A DNA stretch of 64,000 nucleotides from Paroedura picta (lineage: Eukaryota > Chordata > Lepidosauria > Squamata > Gekkonidae): contig NC_135381.1 of the NCBI RefSeq assembly GCF_049243985.1, positions 18,649,345 to 18,713,344 of the forward strand, in the 5' to 3' direction. Of this stretch, positions 25,450 through 37,329 are shown piece by piece (position 1 is the first letter of the stretch; each line of letters opens with the position of its first letter). The notes under the pieces are model-generated. The model had not been told where the DNA came from, made no database searches, and saw only the letters and a list, made by a program, of their open reading frames with translations. The position numbers and the translations under genes are program-made.

Positions 25450-25606
25450 AGGCTGTGCCTGGACTGGTCTCCAGACCAGAGACCAGTTTCCCCAGAGGAA
25501 ACGGAAGCTTTGGGGGATGGACTCCGTGGCACCAATCCTTTTTGAGCTCCCCCAAAGTCTGCCACTCCTAAATCTCCATGAATTTCCCAAGCCAGAGTTG
25601 GCAACC
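25450..25606. mobile_element. TTGCCA-type MITE
   Basis: Blocks GACCAGTTTCCCCAGAGGAA and AAATCTCCATGAATTTCCC, ending CAGAGTTGGCAACC, match the family. Confidence 0.6.
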
Positions 25607-25792
25607 CAGATAACTGAGAATGCTCTCGCATGGCTACACTTGTCTTAGGTGCTGCAGAAAGTGTGTGGCAATGTTATTGGGAGGGGGTCATTTGGGAGAC
25701 AGGTTCCAATCCCGTTCCTTATTTGCCCACGAAAGCTGGCTGAAATCAAGGAGGCCGGTCTCTGTCCCCTTGCAAGAAAGGCCGTGGTAGAA

Positions 25793-25970
25793 TTGCTAAT
25801 GTCTTGCTATAACAAGTGATCCCTGGACAGCGGAGTTTCCCTGGAAAAATGGCTGCTTTGGAGGGGGACTTGCTGGCATTATACCCAGCTGAGGTCCCTC
25901 CCCCCCTCCCCAGACTCTACTCCCAAAATCTCCAAGTATTTCCCAGTGTGGAGCCAGCAGCTCTACCATC
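25793..25970. mobile_element. TTGCCA-type MITE
   Basis: Blocks TTTCCCTGGAAAAATGGCTG, GGAGGGGGACTTGCTGGCAT and AAATCTCCAAGTATTTCCC match the family; ends are worn. Confidence 0.55.
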
Positions 25971-25974
25971 CCAC

Positions 25975-27260
25975 AACCTTCTTTGCAGGTTTGTCACCTT
26001 CTTCTTTGCAAGTGGTAAGAGTCAGGCTCAGGTCTGGAAGATGCATGTCAGAATGCTGAGGGTGCTGTGGAAGTGGGCAGGGTGCCCTGGGGCTGGTTAT
26101 ACAATCTCAGCCTGACCTGCTTCACAGAGCGGTTGTGAAGATGAAATAGAGGCGAGGACGACAACAGCGGCCATGGTTTGCCTCTGAATGCTCCTGCCCC
26201 CTCTCAGGACTTGGACCAGTTCTGTGGGCAGGGAGAAGAAGCGGAGGTCCCGGGGACAGCCAGTTCTAATGGGGGAGAGCCCCTAATGCAAAGAGACTCA
26301 AGGGGCCCTGCCTCCCACTGCAAGAACCGGCAGCCGGGGCAAGAGCAACACCCTGCAGTCACGAGCCCCCTGCCCTGCCCTGGGCTGGATCTGGCAGGTG
26401 AGAGTGGGGTGGCAGAGGTGCTCTCATTGTGTCCTGTGGGAGTGTACAGACTTCAGATATCAAAGCCAAGTTGCACAGGATTGGAGCTGCACCGAGAGGA
26501 GCCAGAATTGGCCCTCTCCATGCCTTTCCAAGGAGAGTATCACTCTTGCAGCTTTACGCAAACAATGGGGGCTGGAGCCGATGCCTGTTCTCTTTTCCCC
26601 CTTCCCATAATCTGGTGCAGCAGCCCATCTTGTCTGCAAGAGCCGGGGACAGCCGGCTCTTGTTTTGGTCCCGCAGGTCACAAATACCCTTGAAAGCAGA
26701 AGCTGGAGCTGGCTGTTGGTGCACCGTGTTCTTTCCAGCTTCCGTGTTTTAAGTGCCTCTAACCACAGCAGAGGGGTTGTGGGTGTTGGCACGGGGCCAC
26801 CTCGCCTCCTTGCGGGGAAGGACGGTGCCTCTGTCCCCAGCATGTGATCCTCCACTCTGCTTGCTGAAACGCCCAGCCTCCTGCTTCTTGGTGGCCCCCA
26901 GATTCCAAAGAGGGAGGCCTGCGTGAGTCAGTCACGGACTACAGGCTTGGCTGCGGGAAGCCATGTGACCCAACGGGGCCGAGGGGACAGGACCTAGCAG
27001 GGATGTGGTACATGCCTGCAGGTGGCAAATAAGGCTGCACATAGGCACTGGCAGTCTGGACTGTGGGGCAGGCAGGAGGCTGCCCAGGCCCCTGGGCCAG
27101 AAGGGCTCCTGCTGGGAGGCACCTGGCCACTGAGCTGCCCTGCTGGGGGCCAGTAGCTGCTACCTCCTCTGCTAAAGGGGTGATGGCAACCATTGATGTC
27201 ACTCAGGCAATGGGGCACAATCAGCCGGACGGTGGGGGCCCGCTCAACAGCTGTGCTGGC
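25975..27260. other. GC-rich unique stretch, no gene recognised
   Basis: ORF 26178-26693 (171 codons, +) reflects high GC; no domain is seen. Confidence 0.45.
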
Positions 27261-27263
27261 AAG

Positions 27264-27475
27264 GCTTGCCAGCTGTGGGTTGGGAAATACCTGGAGACTT
27301 TAGGGATGCCTGGAGAGGGCAGGATTTGGGGTGGGGAGGACTTCAGTGGAGTCTAATGCTATGGAGTCCACCCTCCAAAGCTGCCGTTTTCTCCAGGGGA
27401 ACCGGTCTCTGTAGGGTGGAGGTAATTCCAGGGGATCCCCGGGATCCATCTGGAGGCTGGTGCCCTGCCACCCTC
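27264..27475. mobile_element. TTGCCA-type MITE
   Basis: It starts GGCTTGCCAGCTGTGGGTTG and ends CCATCTGGAGGCTGGTGCCC, with TTTTCTCCAGGGGAACC inside. Confidence 0.65.
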
Positions 27476-27840
27476 AGGCCACCATTCCCATTGCACCCAG
27501 GGATTTTGGGGGCCCATCTTTGATTTTTTCCCCCAATGGATCCAGCATCACCAAGACTGCTCCTGAAGCTGCATTGGTCCCACCAAGCACAGGCAGGATC
27601 CCACCGGATCTTGCTGCTTTTGGAGCTTAAATGCTGCTGTCATGTCCTTTGTGATTGGACGGTATCTCATGACACTTGGGAGGGGGGAGGGGTCAAGATA
27701 CTTTGAGCTCAGCTCGATATGCATTGTCAAAATTAACAGTTCTGATAATCACACTGTTCGTTTTTCAAAGAAGAAAGATTGCATTCTTAGGGTTGAAAAT
27801 AATTGATTAGTGCAAGGTGGACACTCGGAAGAGATTAGAG

Positions 27841-27976
27841 CAGGGGTAGTCAAACTGCGGCCCTCCAGTTGTCCATGGACTACAATTCCCATGAGCCCCT
27901 GCCAGCGTTCGCTGGCAGGGGCTCATGGGAATTGTAGTCCATGGACATCTGGAGGGCCACACTTTGACTACCCCTG
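27841..27976. mobile_element. Palindromic hAT MITE without visible target duplication
   Basis: Both arms are well kept (GCCAGCGTTCGCTGGC at the centre), but the 8-bp flanks GATTAGAG and CCCTGTGA do not match. Confidence 0.8.
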
Positions 27977-29221
27977 CCCTGTGACCTTATGAAAGGCAGG
28001 TGTCCATCCCGCCGCATGCAGCAGGGTGCAGACTGACCACGGGGGTTCCCTGCTGACTGGCTGTGTGGCCCGGGTGCTGGACATGGTTCACACCATCCTC
28101 ACAAATGTCAGCTCCAGACAGGGTTCCAGTTTTTCACCAATAAGCTGGAGACTTGCCTGTCGTTTTTGCTGAGGGTGTGGGAAGGGAGGCTTGGGCTGCT
28201 CCAGGAGGGAGAGAAGGGGATAAACAGCACCTTCAGCAGTTATATAACTTGATGATGATGATACATCGTCCTCCCGAATACGGTGTTCAGCAAAAGGGCC
28301 TTATCTGCAAACCGCAAGAGAGCATGAAAGGAAGGAGCTAGCAATTATTAGGGGCACTGAGGCAGAAAGGGGCACAGGTTCTGGCTGGCTGGCTGGCTGA
28401 GGGATGGGGGGTGGGGAGAAAGAGCTGGGCCCACGAGAACAGCTGCCCCTCGAGAAGCGGCAAGGGGGGAAGGGGAGGCTTGCAAGTGTTTTGTTTCTTC
28501 AGCAGACTCAGTACAGGATGCGACGGCGATAAACATGATCCACCAGGCTGCAGGTTGCTTCCTGCTGCTCTGTGGGGCCCGTCTCCTCCCAAACTGGGAC
28601 TGTTAGCAACCAAGGAGTGGACTCAGGGCTGTGTCTGCAACTGTGGCATTGCTGGAGCCAAACAGAAGGAATGGTGTCAAAGGAATGGTGTCCCTGCTCC
28701 CTACACTTACACACAATAGATCCAGGCAAGCCACCTTCATTCTGCCGCATTTTACATGAACTATGCAGGCGATCCGCTTTCTGCAGGCCGTCTGGGCCAG
28801 ACGAGGCTAAGTACCTGGTCAGGAATTACCTGGCAGCTGCAGCCAGCCTGCAAGTCTCAGCCCAGCCAGCAGACCAGGCATACTGTCTACTTCTGAGTGC
28901 CTAAGAGCAAGCCCTGAAGTCTTCTCTTCACTTTGGCTGCTGCAAGACTCTGCAGAGGGCCACCTGCAAATTTAAACACCTGTAAGAAAGCAAAAAAGTA
29001 GAACCTTTCAGACAGGACAGAACCAGTGAGCACATGTGCCTTCTGCACCTTCTGAGTGTCCAGCAGGACTCCCTCTCAGGGATGTCGTCAGTCTACCCTC
29101 CAGCTGATCAGCCCTGCTAAGAGAGGCTTTCCTGCTGGTTGAGAGAAGACCGCCACCTGCTGGCAGGACACAGTTTGCACAATATGCTTGTGCTGCTTTT
29201 GTGCATGTGGTGTGTTAAGAC

Positions 29222-29367
29222 CAGGGGTAGTCAAACTGCGGCCCTCCAGATGTCCATGGACTACAATTCCCAGGAGCCCTTGCCAGCATTCGCCAGCGAA
29301 TGCTGGCAAGGGCTCCTGGGAATTGTAGTCCATGGACATCTGGAGGGCCGCAGTTTGACTACCCCTG
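29222..29367. mobile_element. Palindromic hAT MITE, full-length reference copy
   Basis: CAGGGGTAGTCAAACTGCGG and its inverse bound near-identical arms meeting at a GCATTCGCCAGCGAATGC centre. An exact 8-bp duplication GTTAAGAC lies at 29214-29221 and 29368-29375, which fixes the hAT assignment. Confidence 0.9.
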
Positions 29368-29413
29368 GTTAAGACTCATCAAGACACCTTGGACTTACAA
29401 TGACCCTAGGAAT

Positions 29414-29508
29414 TAAAGGTAAAGGTATCCCTTGTGCAAGCATCGAGTCATGTCTGACCCTTGGGGTGACGTCCTCCAGTGTTTTCATGGCAGATTCCAT
29501 TTCATGGA
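29414..29508 (-). mobile_element. Sauria-type SINE, 3' part only
   Basis: The AAAGGTAAAGGTATCCC tail and the next 80 bp are present. The tRNA head is lost where the sequence runs into a TTGCCA-type MITE. Confidence 0.75.
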
Positions 29509-29519
29509 ATCTACCCTTC

Positions 29520-29616
29520 GCAGAGTAGATTCCAGAACACTTTGCTTCACGCCCAAAATTCTGCCCATTCCCAGCTCCACCCCCAAGCATTTCCCAACCC
29601 AGAGCTGGCAATCCTA
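29520..29616. mobile_element. TTGCCA-type MITE, one end
   Basis: Only the right part is present (CCACCCCCAAGCATTTCCC to CAGAGCTGGCAATCC), joined to a truncated Sauria SINE. Confidence 0.5.
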
Positions 29617-29619
29617 TGA

Positions 29620-31475
29620 TGTGGCCATTGATCTCTGAAGGCGAAGGGGGGGATGCATCTTAGTCTGGGGTCTTGGCTGTGACCGTCCCACTTTGAGTGA
29701 CTCTGGTAGGAGTTTAGCCTCTTGGCAAATTCGAAATGCCTTTGTTGACACACACAAAACTCCTAACCACATTAAGGTGTGTGTCCAAGAGTGGCACAAA
29801 AAACAGCACCTTCCCTCACCAGCTCTTCAAGCACACACTCACGGCTCCATTAGTGACTTGCTGAAACTGCCCAGCAGAACTAGACCACTCTTCCCTGGCA
29901 CTGCCGTGGCCTGCGCAAGAGAAATACCAATTCCTCCAGGCCTCTGAACTGCTAGATGTAGGCTTTGGGGGCAGGCACTGAGCCCCTGTTCAATCTGGGG
30001 CATATATGAAACCAGGGAGAGAGAAGTCCTAAAAGTCCCCTCGTTGCTTTCATCCAAAGCCCGAAAAGTCCATGTAGGGATTAACATGACACTTGTCATG
30101 CAAGTGACCAGCTCATCTAATATCCCAGGGCTGAACTAAAAGAAGGCTGAAGCTCCATTCGGCTCAGTCCCAGGAACAACTCTTTGCACTGCACAGAAAT
30201 GTCTGAAGGATGGTCCCTCTCCTTTATTGTATCTGTGTGTGTGTGTGAGCCCTGAGGTTTTATAGCTTTTACATTGCAAAGCTATAAAATGGTTTCATGT
30301 GGGGTAGAGGGTGTGGCATGGGCTGTTTGTGCCACGTGGCCACGGAAGTTTCCAACTGGGAGCCCTGAGTTGGCTGATTCTAGGGAGGGCATGCATTCCA
30401 AGCACTTCTGACTGCATACCTCTGCATCCAGGGCCCAAGACTCCATATTCTCAGTCGCTGTGGAATATGGTAGAGGTCAGGACAGGTTACATAGACTGCT
30501 TAAGCAATACAGCCATTATAGAACTGCAACTATTATATTGCCCTCCTCTAAATTGCTCTCCTGGTTGCCTGGCATTTGGCCCAGAAATTCAGACCTTCCT
30601 CTGGTTTTGCTGGGCTAGAAGTTTTGCTGGGCTAGAAGGATTGTGCATGGGTGGGGGGAAGCCACGCACCTGCCGCTATGTATCTTCCCAAATCTGGGTT
30701 GCTGGGGAAGTGCACCAAAAGTGGTTTGGCTTTGGTGTGATATTTGTTCAATGATTTCAGACCCAAGGCTGTGGCAGGCACAGAAGGAGCTAATGGAATC
30801 TACTGTTCAAAGAAAAAGTCGGAAATCTCAAGAAGTCTGCCCAAATCCTTGAGTGCACTTAATGGCATCTTTTGGATCTCGGCCTGTGTCAGAATTAATG
30901 AGAGGCTGCAGGCCTCTCCCTGGAAAAGCCATTCCACATATCACTCAATGGCTGCCACACGGGAGATACTGAGAGATCGCTCTCTGGATCCATTCCCACA
31001 AATGCTTTCTGTCCTTAGGCCTCTGACCTGATAACTAGTAGGCCTTTGGGAATAATGATGTTTGCTTATGAAAATCTGAAAAGTTTGTAAAGGTTCCATA
31101 ATGTCCCCACAGCTCAGCCAATGGAGGAGAGAGCTTGTAGGTTAATGGATAAAACATAGCTGTATTTATCATATTTCATTCCTTTGTTCATTTACAATGT
31201 TATAGTTGTGGTCACTCCGACCCTGGAGTAAAATAACACCTTTTCTAGGAACCCTGAATTGATCATAGGCAGCTTTCTTCTAAAATTAATCCATGGACCC
31301 ATCTAATCTTTGGGTGACTACGGTAGATAATGTGCTATTGGGTGATTTCAACTACCTTGACTAGGTAACCATGCTTGAGTCATGCTGAGCAATGGAACAG
31401 TTGGTCACCAAACCAACTAGAGGGGTAGTAAACTTGGAATCGGTTCTGAGTGGTTTTGAGACCTGGTGCGAAAAG
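29620..31475. other. No gene recognised
   Basis: Only short tandem duplications are seen (GTTTTGCTGGGCTAGAAG twice at about 30605). Confidence 0.5.
30232..30248 (+). repeat. Short (TG)n run
   Basis: Simple repeat followed by an imperfect inverted pair (TTTTATAGCTTT, AAAGCTATAAAA) at about 30258-30292. Confidence 0.8.
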
Positions 31476-31477
31476 TA

Positions 31478-31638
31478 GATGTTATGGCAGCAAGAGGTAA
31501 AACGGGCCTCAACAAGGGCCAGGGCTTTTTCACCCTGGCCCCTAGCCTGGTGGAATGCCCTACCAAATGAGATCAGGGCTTTAAACAATTCTGGAGGGCC
31601 TGTAAAATGGAGCTGTTCTCCCAGACTTATGGCTGAGT
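31478..31638 (+). mobile_element. L2-like LINE RT end
   Basis: The + strand encodes STRARAFSPWPLAWWNALPN followed by EIRAL, the same motif as the fragment at 2871. Confidence 0.65.
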
Positions 31639-31639
31639 C

Positions 31640-31676
31640 TCTGCTGCTTCAGGCCAACACGGCTACCCACTTCAAT
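31640..31676. mobile_element. Inverted-repeat element terminus
   Basis: CTGCTGCTTCAGGCCAACAC then GGCTACCCACTT is the terminal part of the family, isolated beside an L2-like fragment. Confidence 0.45.
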
Positions 31677-32034
31677 CCACCCCCCTCCCGAGCAGTGTTG
31701 ATCTCTTATCATTCACTGAATCACAGAGCAGGGAAGAAAAGACCAAGTTCTGGGTGTCTTGGGGGAGCATCTTCCATTTGCTACTCAGGAGCAGAGTAGC
31801 CTCTGCTGATTCATGGGCGAGCTCAGATTTAGATATCTTAAGCTGCCTGCCTGGTTTATCCAATTGTAAAATTCAGTTCCTCCTACTTGGATTTGAGAAA
31901 GATTTTCTCAGAATGGATCAGGTTCTGTTCCGGTGCAAAGCAAAAAATTAATATTCAGGGCAGTCTGTTATGTGGCTGGGGTCCCAGAATAACTCGAGAG
32001 AAATCTTCCTCCCAGCACTAGGTTGTGGTCACTT

Positions 32035-32215
32035 CTTCTTCAGCCAAAATATTTATTTAGCAAATGTATATCTCACTATCGCACCAGAGGGCCTGTTGAA
32101 GGTGGCTGACAAAGTAAAAACAAATGCAATACATTACAAAAATTATGTTGTCTAATGAGCCATAAAAACAAGCCAAAAAACATTAAGCAGCCTAAAATCA
32201 TATTCTCAGGCTAGA
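32035..32215 (-). mobile_element. Probable L2-like LINE 3' UTR
   Basis: The order of ATTTATTTAG, GGTGGCTGACAAAG, AATGCAATACATT and AAAACAAGCC matches LINE 3' UTR remnants in reverse. Confidence 0.35.
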
Positions 32216-32581
32216 AACAGACCTTGAAATGCCTATACAAGAGGAGACACCCAGGAAAAGTCTGGGTAAAGAAGGTAAATGATTTGCCCTATAACAGTAA
32301 AGTTGATGCCAGGCAAGAATGGGGGGAGGGGTCCAAAATCACCACTGAAAAAACTGTCCATCCTCATTTCTGCATGCGGTTGCACAAAAGGCAAGGCTTG
32401 GGAAAGGGATTTTGCATGTATATGTGTGTGTACGCAAATGTGCACACATGGACCTGGGCACTGGAAACGGATGCAAGGGGAAACAAATTCGACACCCCAC
32501 CTCCAAAAGAAAGAAAGTGGTCTGTCTCTTTCAGTGGTACAAGAGGCAGGGTGTGTTGGCCTGCACAGCCATATTCTAGAT

Positions 32582-32922
32582 CAGCAGTTCTCAACATGGG
32601 GGTTGGGACCCCTTTGGGGGTCGAACGACCCTTTCACAGGGGGCACAGCAGGGTGAGCAGCTTGGCTGCAGAGGGGGGGGGGGACAACCACTGTTGCAGC
32701 TTCACCTGCAGGTGCCTGTGCTCAGCTGCCAGCCACTCCAGCAGCATCCCCCGGGGGGAAAGATCAATTTATATACAATCATGAACAATGGATCTTCATG
32801 CCATCGGTCAGTTTTGGTTTAATTTCTGTGAAAGAACACTTACATAATTTTATAGTTGGGGGTCACACAACATGAGGAACTGTATTAAAGGGTCGTGGCA
32901 TTAGGAAGGTTGAGAACCACTG
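32582..32922 (-). mobile_element. SPIN-like hAT DNA transposon, non-autonomous
   Basis: Ends are CAGCAGTTCTCAAC and its near inverse GTTGAGAACCACTG, flanked by a perfect 8-bp target duplication TTCTAGAT (32574-32581 and 32923-32930). The subterminal text (GGTCGAACGACCC, and GGGTCGTGGCATTAGGAAGG) matches SPIN/URR1-type elements as I remember them. SPIN is known for horizontal transfer among tetrapods, including squamates. The middle differs from the rodent form and carries a G run. Confidence 0.75.
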
Positions 32923-34047
32923 TTCTAGATCAATGGCCTAAGTCAGCTCACAGATCTGTAACAGGATCTTCTCAGGAATCCATTCCCTACTGACCTTAAT
33001 CTTCTTGGACACGGGAGGGAGAGCCTCCTATCTCCTCTGTGCACACAATGTGGGCTTCAGGGCAGCAATGCTAACCAGCCATTATTCATAAGCTTGCCTC
33101 TGGTTGTGCCGCAACAAACCAGGTTTCTTTGCTAGATCTCCACGCCACAGAGAGGGAGGATTCTGTGCCTCTGGCAGCTGCACAAAAGGCAGAAATTCCA
33201 CTAGTCCAACAGGGATGAGGAAGGGCAAAAGATGGCTGAATTTCTGCCTTCAGACCTGCAGTCAGAGATACAGGAGCCCTGCTGGGAAAGAAAGGAGGTG
33301 ACTCTTATGCCCCAGCCAAGGCAGGAGCCATGATGAATGTGTAATTGTGCACTGTCAGGCATCTAAAGAAAAGGAAATCTGCAGGGGGAAACCAGTGGCA
33401 GCCAGGGCTTGTGAGAAATCCCTGCAGCTGGATGAACAAGAGCCAGCAGGGCCATCTCTCCAGCCTGCCTGCAACCCAAAAACTGTGACCTGCCTTCCAG
33501 AGCTGTTGTGATGGCAAACACAACCCTGAAGGACACAACTGGAGCACAATCACCTACAGGGGAGATAAGATGATATCTAACAAGCTGCTTTGATCATCCA
33601 GGACCCCAGTTCAGAAGAGTCTAAGAGCAGAAATCCAGGCTGCAAGGGGGCCTGCGGGGACCTCTCTGTCAGAGGCTGGAGGCTGCCTGCCACCTTAGCT
33701 TGTAGGAGAGGCTATCTTCAGGAGGGGAGGGGGGAGCACAGCAGCTTCCTCTGGCAGCCTGTGAAAAGTTGCAAACATCACGGACAGGGAGAGAGAGAGA
33801 GAGATTTCCATGCAAAGCTATTTTAAGCTTCTCTTATGGAGACCCTGGCCAGCTGCTGACTTGCATCTCTGCATCTCAGCAATCCTGAAGCTCAGGCTGG
33901 AATGTCCCTCCCCCCTTCTTATTAGCGTCTTCTCTGTGAGAGGGAGAAGGGAAGTGGCCACCAATTAAACAGGCCCTCTCATTTCAGTGTCAGCACCTTT
34001 AACAGTGCAGCTGGTTGGATTTTAATTGCAATTTAAGAAAAACCAGA

Positions 34048-34146
34048 ACAAAGTTTGAATTCAGTGGCAACTTTAAGGCCAACAGAGTTTTATTCAAGAC
34101 AGAAGCTTTCACGCACAAGCACACTTCTTTAGATCGAATGGAACAG
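34048..34146. mobile_element. Inverted-repeat element fragment
   Basis: It contains GGCAACTTTAAGGCCAACAG and TTTTATTCAAGACAGAAGC, the left arm of the family at 49974. Confidence 0.5.
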
Positions 34147-34429
34147 GATTTCATCAGCCAAACATATAGGTAGAGAAAGGGCGGTGGTTTGTGTGTTAAT
34201 TGCCTGGAAGGTTTAACTAGAGTTCAGATGCATCATTAACTGGGCAATTATAGCTGAGATAGGACTGAAGCAGTTATCATACCCTAGCAAATGGCCCTCC
34301 ATCAACATACCAATACAAGAGTCAGCCAACAGAAGTTTGGAATCAGTGGTAGCCCCCAAGCTACAGTGGCACAATTGTACACATATTTGAGACAGCTTTC
34401 CTTAAATGTCACTTGCATATTGGTTAACT

Positions 34430-34774
34430 CAGCTTTTCTCAACTTTTTTTTTACCATTAAGAAACCCCCTGAAACATTCCTCAAGCTTTGAGAAACCCCA
34501 GGAGTGGCACAATTGTGCAGAATATGGTTGGGAAGCAGAGCTGTGTACATACCTATTTGGGGCCCTTCCCCTTCCCATCCCTTCCTGGCCCATCACTGAC
34601 CATTTGGGAGGGGAGGAACGAATCTACATGACCATATATGGTTATATCACCCAATAAATGTTTAACAGATTAAAAAATACTTTGAAAATTAATGACCTCC
34701 CACCTGTTCAGGAACCCCTTCCAGGGCCGTCAAGAAACCCCAAGGTTTCAGGAAACCCTGGTTGAGAAAGCCTC
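34430..34774 (+). mobile_element. hAT-type MITE, second copy
   Basis: It starts CAGCTTTTCTCAAC and ends GTTGAGAAAGCCTC; flanks GGTTAACT and GGTTAACC match at 7 of 8. The interior (gaaaccccctgaaacattcc, tggcacaattgtgcagaata) is shared with the copy at 47329. Confidence 0.6.
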
Positions 34775-34783
34775 GGTTAACCA

Positions 34784-34868
34784 GTGGCTTGCAAGCTATG
34801 GTTCATTTGGGGTCAAATCCCCAGTCTTTGGAGATTTGACCCCAAATGAACCATAGCTTGCAAGCCAC
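34784..34868. repeat. Perfect palindrome, 36-bp arms, 13-bp loop
   Basis: The left arm 34784-34819 (GTGGCTTGCAAGCTATGG...) and right arm 34833-34868 are exact inverted copies. It lies 9 bp after the hAT MITE ending at 34774 and just before a Sauria SINE. It matches no family seen elsewhere in the window. Confidence 0.9.
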
Positions 34869-34895
34869 ATTTAAGCATCATTAATGCAACACAGA

Positions 34896-35175
34896 GCCTC
34901 TTGTGGCGCAGAGTGGTAAGGCAGCCGTCTGAAAGCTTTGCCCATGAGGCTGGGAGTTCAATCCCAGCAGCCGGCTCAAGGTTGACTCAGCCTTCCATCC
35001 TTCCGAGGTCGGTAAAATGAGTACCCAGCTTGCTTCTGGGGGGTAAACGGTAATGACTGGGGAAGGCACTGGCAAACCACCCCGTATTGAGTCTGCCATG
35101 AAAACGCTGGAGGGCGTCACCCCAAGGGTCAGACATGACTCGGTGCTTGCACAGGGGATACCTTTACCTTTACCT
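34896..35175 (+). mobile_element. Sauria-type tRNA SINE with 15-bp target duplication
   Basis: A full-length copy is flanked by an exact duplication TTAATGCAACACAGA (34881-34895 and 35176-35190). It ends in repeated ACCTTT. Confidence 0.9.
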
Positions 35176-36149
35176 TTAATGCAACACAGATGTGGACACA
35201 GAAGTGTGGAGTTCCAAATTAGATATCCTGAAGATGGGGGGTGGTGGTTTAAGGCCAGAAACCAGCCAATGCACAGACCACATGAGAGCTCATGGGACAT
35301 GTATCCAACCACACAGAAAGAGCATTTCTGTTTGTAAAGGAGAAGATAGCAATTTCTACCCATTTCTCCTTCCCACCGTGGACCCACATTTTGCCCCCTA
35401 CGCTTTTCTTGAGGCTCTGCTTACCCTTGAACATTTCAAGGAGCTCAGCGATCTGCAGGACAAGAGAGAAGCAGGCAAGTCCTTCTCTGAGGAGTCCCAC
35501 ATGGCTGGAGCCGTGCAGGGAATGGGGGAGAAAGGGAACGATTAAAAGACCAGCTATTGAGGGACAGGTAACTTGCTCTGGGCATGGCTTCCTAGGCCTG
35601 ATGGGTCCACATTCCCTTTTTCATGCCCTTGGGCTGTTTTGTCTGGAGCAGAACTTTCTGTCTTATCAGAGGCAGCAAGTCCTTGGAAATTCCTTCATAT
35701 TTGAACAGTAGATTTGAGAATGTCAATTGTTATGTGCTTCTGTTCAGGTCATGTGGATAAGCTTGGTTGTGTTATGCCTCTTATGGAATAAGGATCATGG
35801 GCACACCACATCTAGAATGGCAGGCAAGCATGCCCATGGTGTGTGCCAGCTTGTTCGTGGTGCTGGGTGCCAGCAGACATTTGTCAACCATCTGCTTTGC
35901 AGGACAGAACTGAAAGTGTATGCCTGCAAGTCCAATGTGATTCCCTGGTTGTATACAGTGAGTTGACAGAGCATCTGGTGAGTGTCCCCCTGAGTTTGTT
36001 GTCCCTACAAGTCTACAGACTGACCTGGCTCTCCTAAGCAACAACATGAAGTAGAAGAAGCCTATGAGAAATCGCATAAGGAAATGTTTAGGAAAGCCAT
36101 CTCCCAGATCTCCTTGCCCAGCAACTACAAGCTCTTGGGGGGCTGAAGG

Positions 36150-36720
36150 AGGCCAGTGTCCCCTGACTATTCTGCTTCTCCCCCTTTTAGCTGGTGCTCA
36201 GTGCTGATCATCCTTTCCTCCTCCTGTGTTGTGGGTCAGCCAGGACCCAGCTCCTCAGAGGCCAGGCCAGAGGCAGCAGAAGCTGAGAGTTGTATAGAGT
36301 CTCTTCCACTACCCCCCCCCAACCCTGATTGCACAGATGAAGGCCAGCTACCTGTTTCCAGACAGGATCACCTGCACCATTGGACAAGTGGAGACAGAGG
36401 CTTAAAGCAGAACTCCAGGCTAAAAGGAAAAGTGCTTGCCTGCTGAATGAGGTGATGAGTTGTTGCAGGATTGAGGCTGAGCAGCTGGCCCTTAACTATA
36501 AAACTTCTTGGAGGTCCTTTGTGTACGCAGTGTAAGCTATATACTGCCTTGATTTCTTAGACTGGACCATTGTGCTTGCCTGACCTCTGGAATCCCGAGC
36601 CTTAGATTGAAACAACTTTCTATCTTGTCTTCTCCTATGGATTGGGTTATATGAAAGAACAAAGGTCACTCCAATCTGATGCCAGCACCTGACCAGACCA
36701 TTACATCCTGCTTCTAAGTA
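36150..36720 (+). mobile_element. Possible LTR-like fossil segment
   Basis: A purine-rich stretch, a TATA-like ACTATAAAACT near 36495 and a following pyrimidine-rich block rich in CTTG and CCTG resemble LTR layouts of squamate gypsy-like elements. Ends are not fixed and no coding part is recognisable. Broken and old if real. Confidence 0.25.
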
Positions 36721-37172
36721 CTCACCCTATGCCATTCCTAGTTTTATGCAGCCTGACAGAGCAACAAATCTGCAAAAATAGCTGTTCACCTGCCCCCTCC
36801 CTGATTGAAAGCTAAAGGGTATGGCTGGGAGATTGGTTCCCTCTGTTTCACCCCCAGGGTTTGTCTTGGGAATCAGGAGATAATCTGTGCAAGATGCATC
36901 CAGCTCCTGTGCTTTTGACACACAAAAGCCCTCTATGGTAGGGAGCAGCTTGCCCCTCCATTTGCTCCCACATAGCTACAGGGGGTTGAGACAACTCTTC
37001 ATTTTCAACCCCACTGACTAATGCTCCCAGTGCAGGAAATTGATCAAGTCTTTGCAGGGAAGAGAACTGCCCTCTCTCCAATGACCCTTGTAGCTTCAAA
37101 AGGGACTCCCACTTGAGGCAGACTCTGGGCCCAGGAGATGTGTTCTTTTTCTATGCAGCTGATCCCTTATGG

Positions 37173-37314
37173 CAGGGATAGTCAAACTGCGGCCCTCCAG
37201 ATGTCCATGGACTACAATTCCCATGAGCCCCTGCCAGCGAACGTGTTCGCTGGCAGGGGCTCATGGGAACTGTAGTCCATGGACATCTGGAGGGCCGCAG
37301 TTTGACTATCCCTG
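37173..37314. mobile_element. Palindromic hAT MITE with inverted flanks
   Basis: The arms of about 70 nt differ at only one place, and both carry the same derived CAGGGATAG end. The flanking 13 bp are inverted copies (37160-37172 TGATCCCTTATGG, 37315-37327 CCATAAGGGATCA), so the palindrome spans 37160-37327. A direct target duplication is absent. Confidence 0.85.
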
Positions 37315-37329
37315 CCATAAGGGATCATT

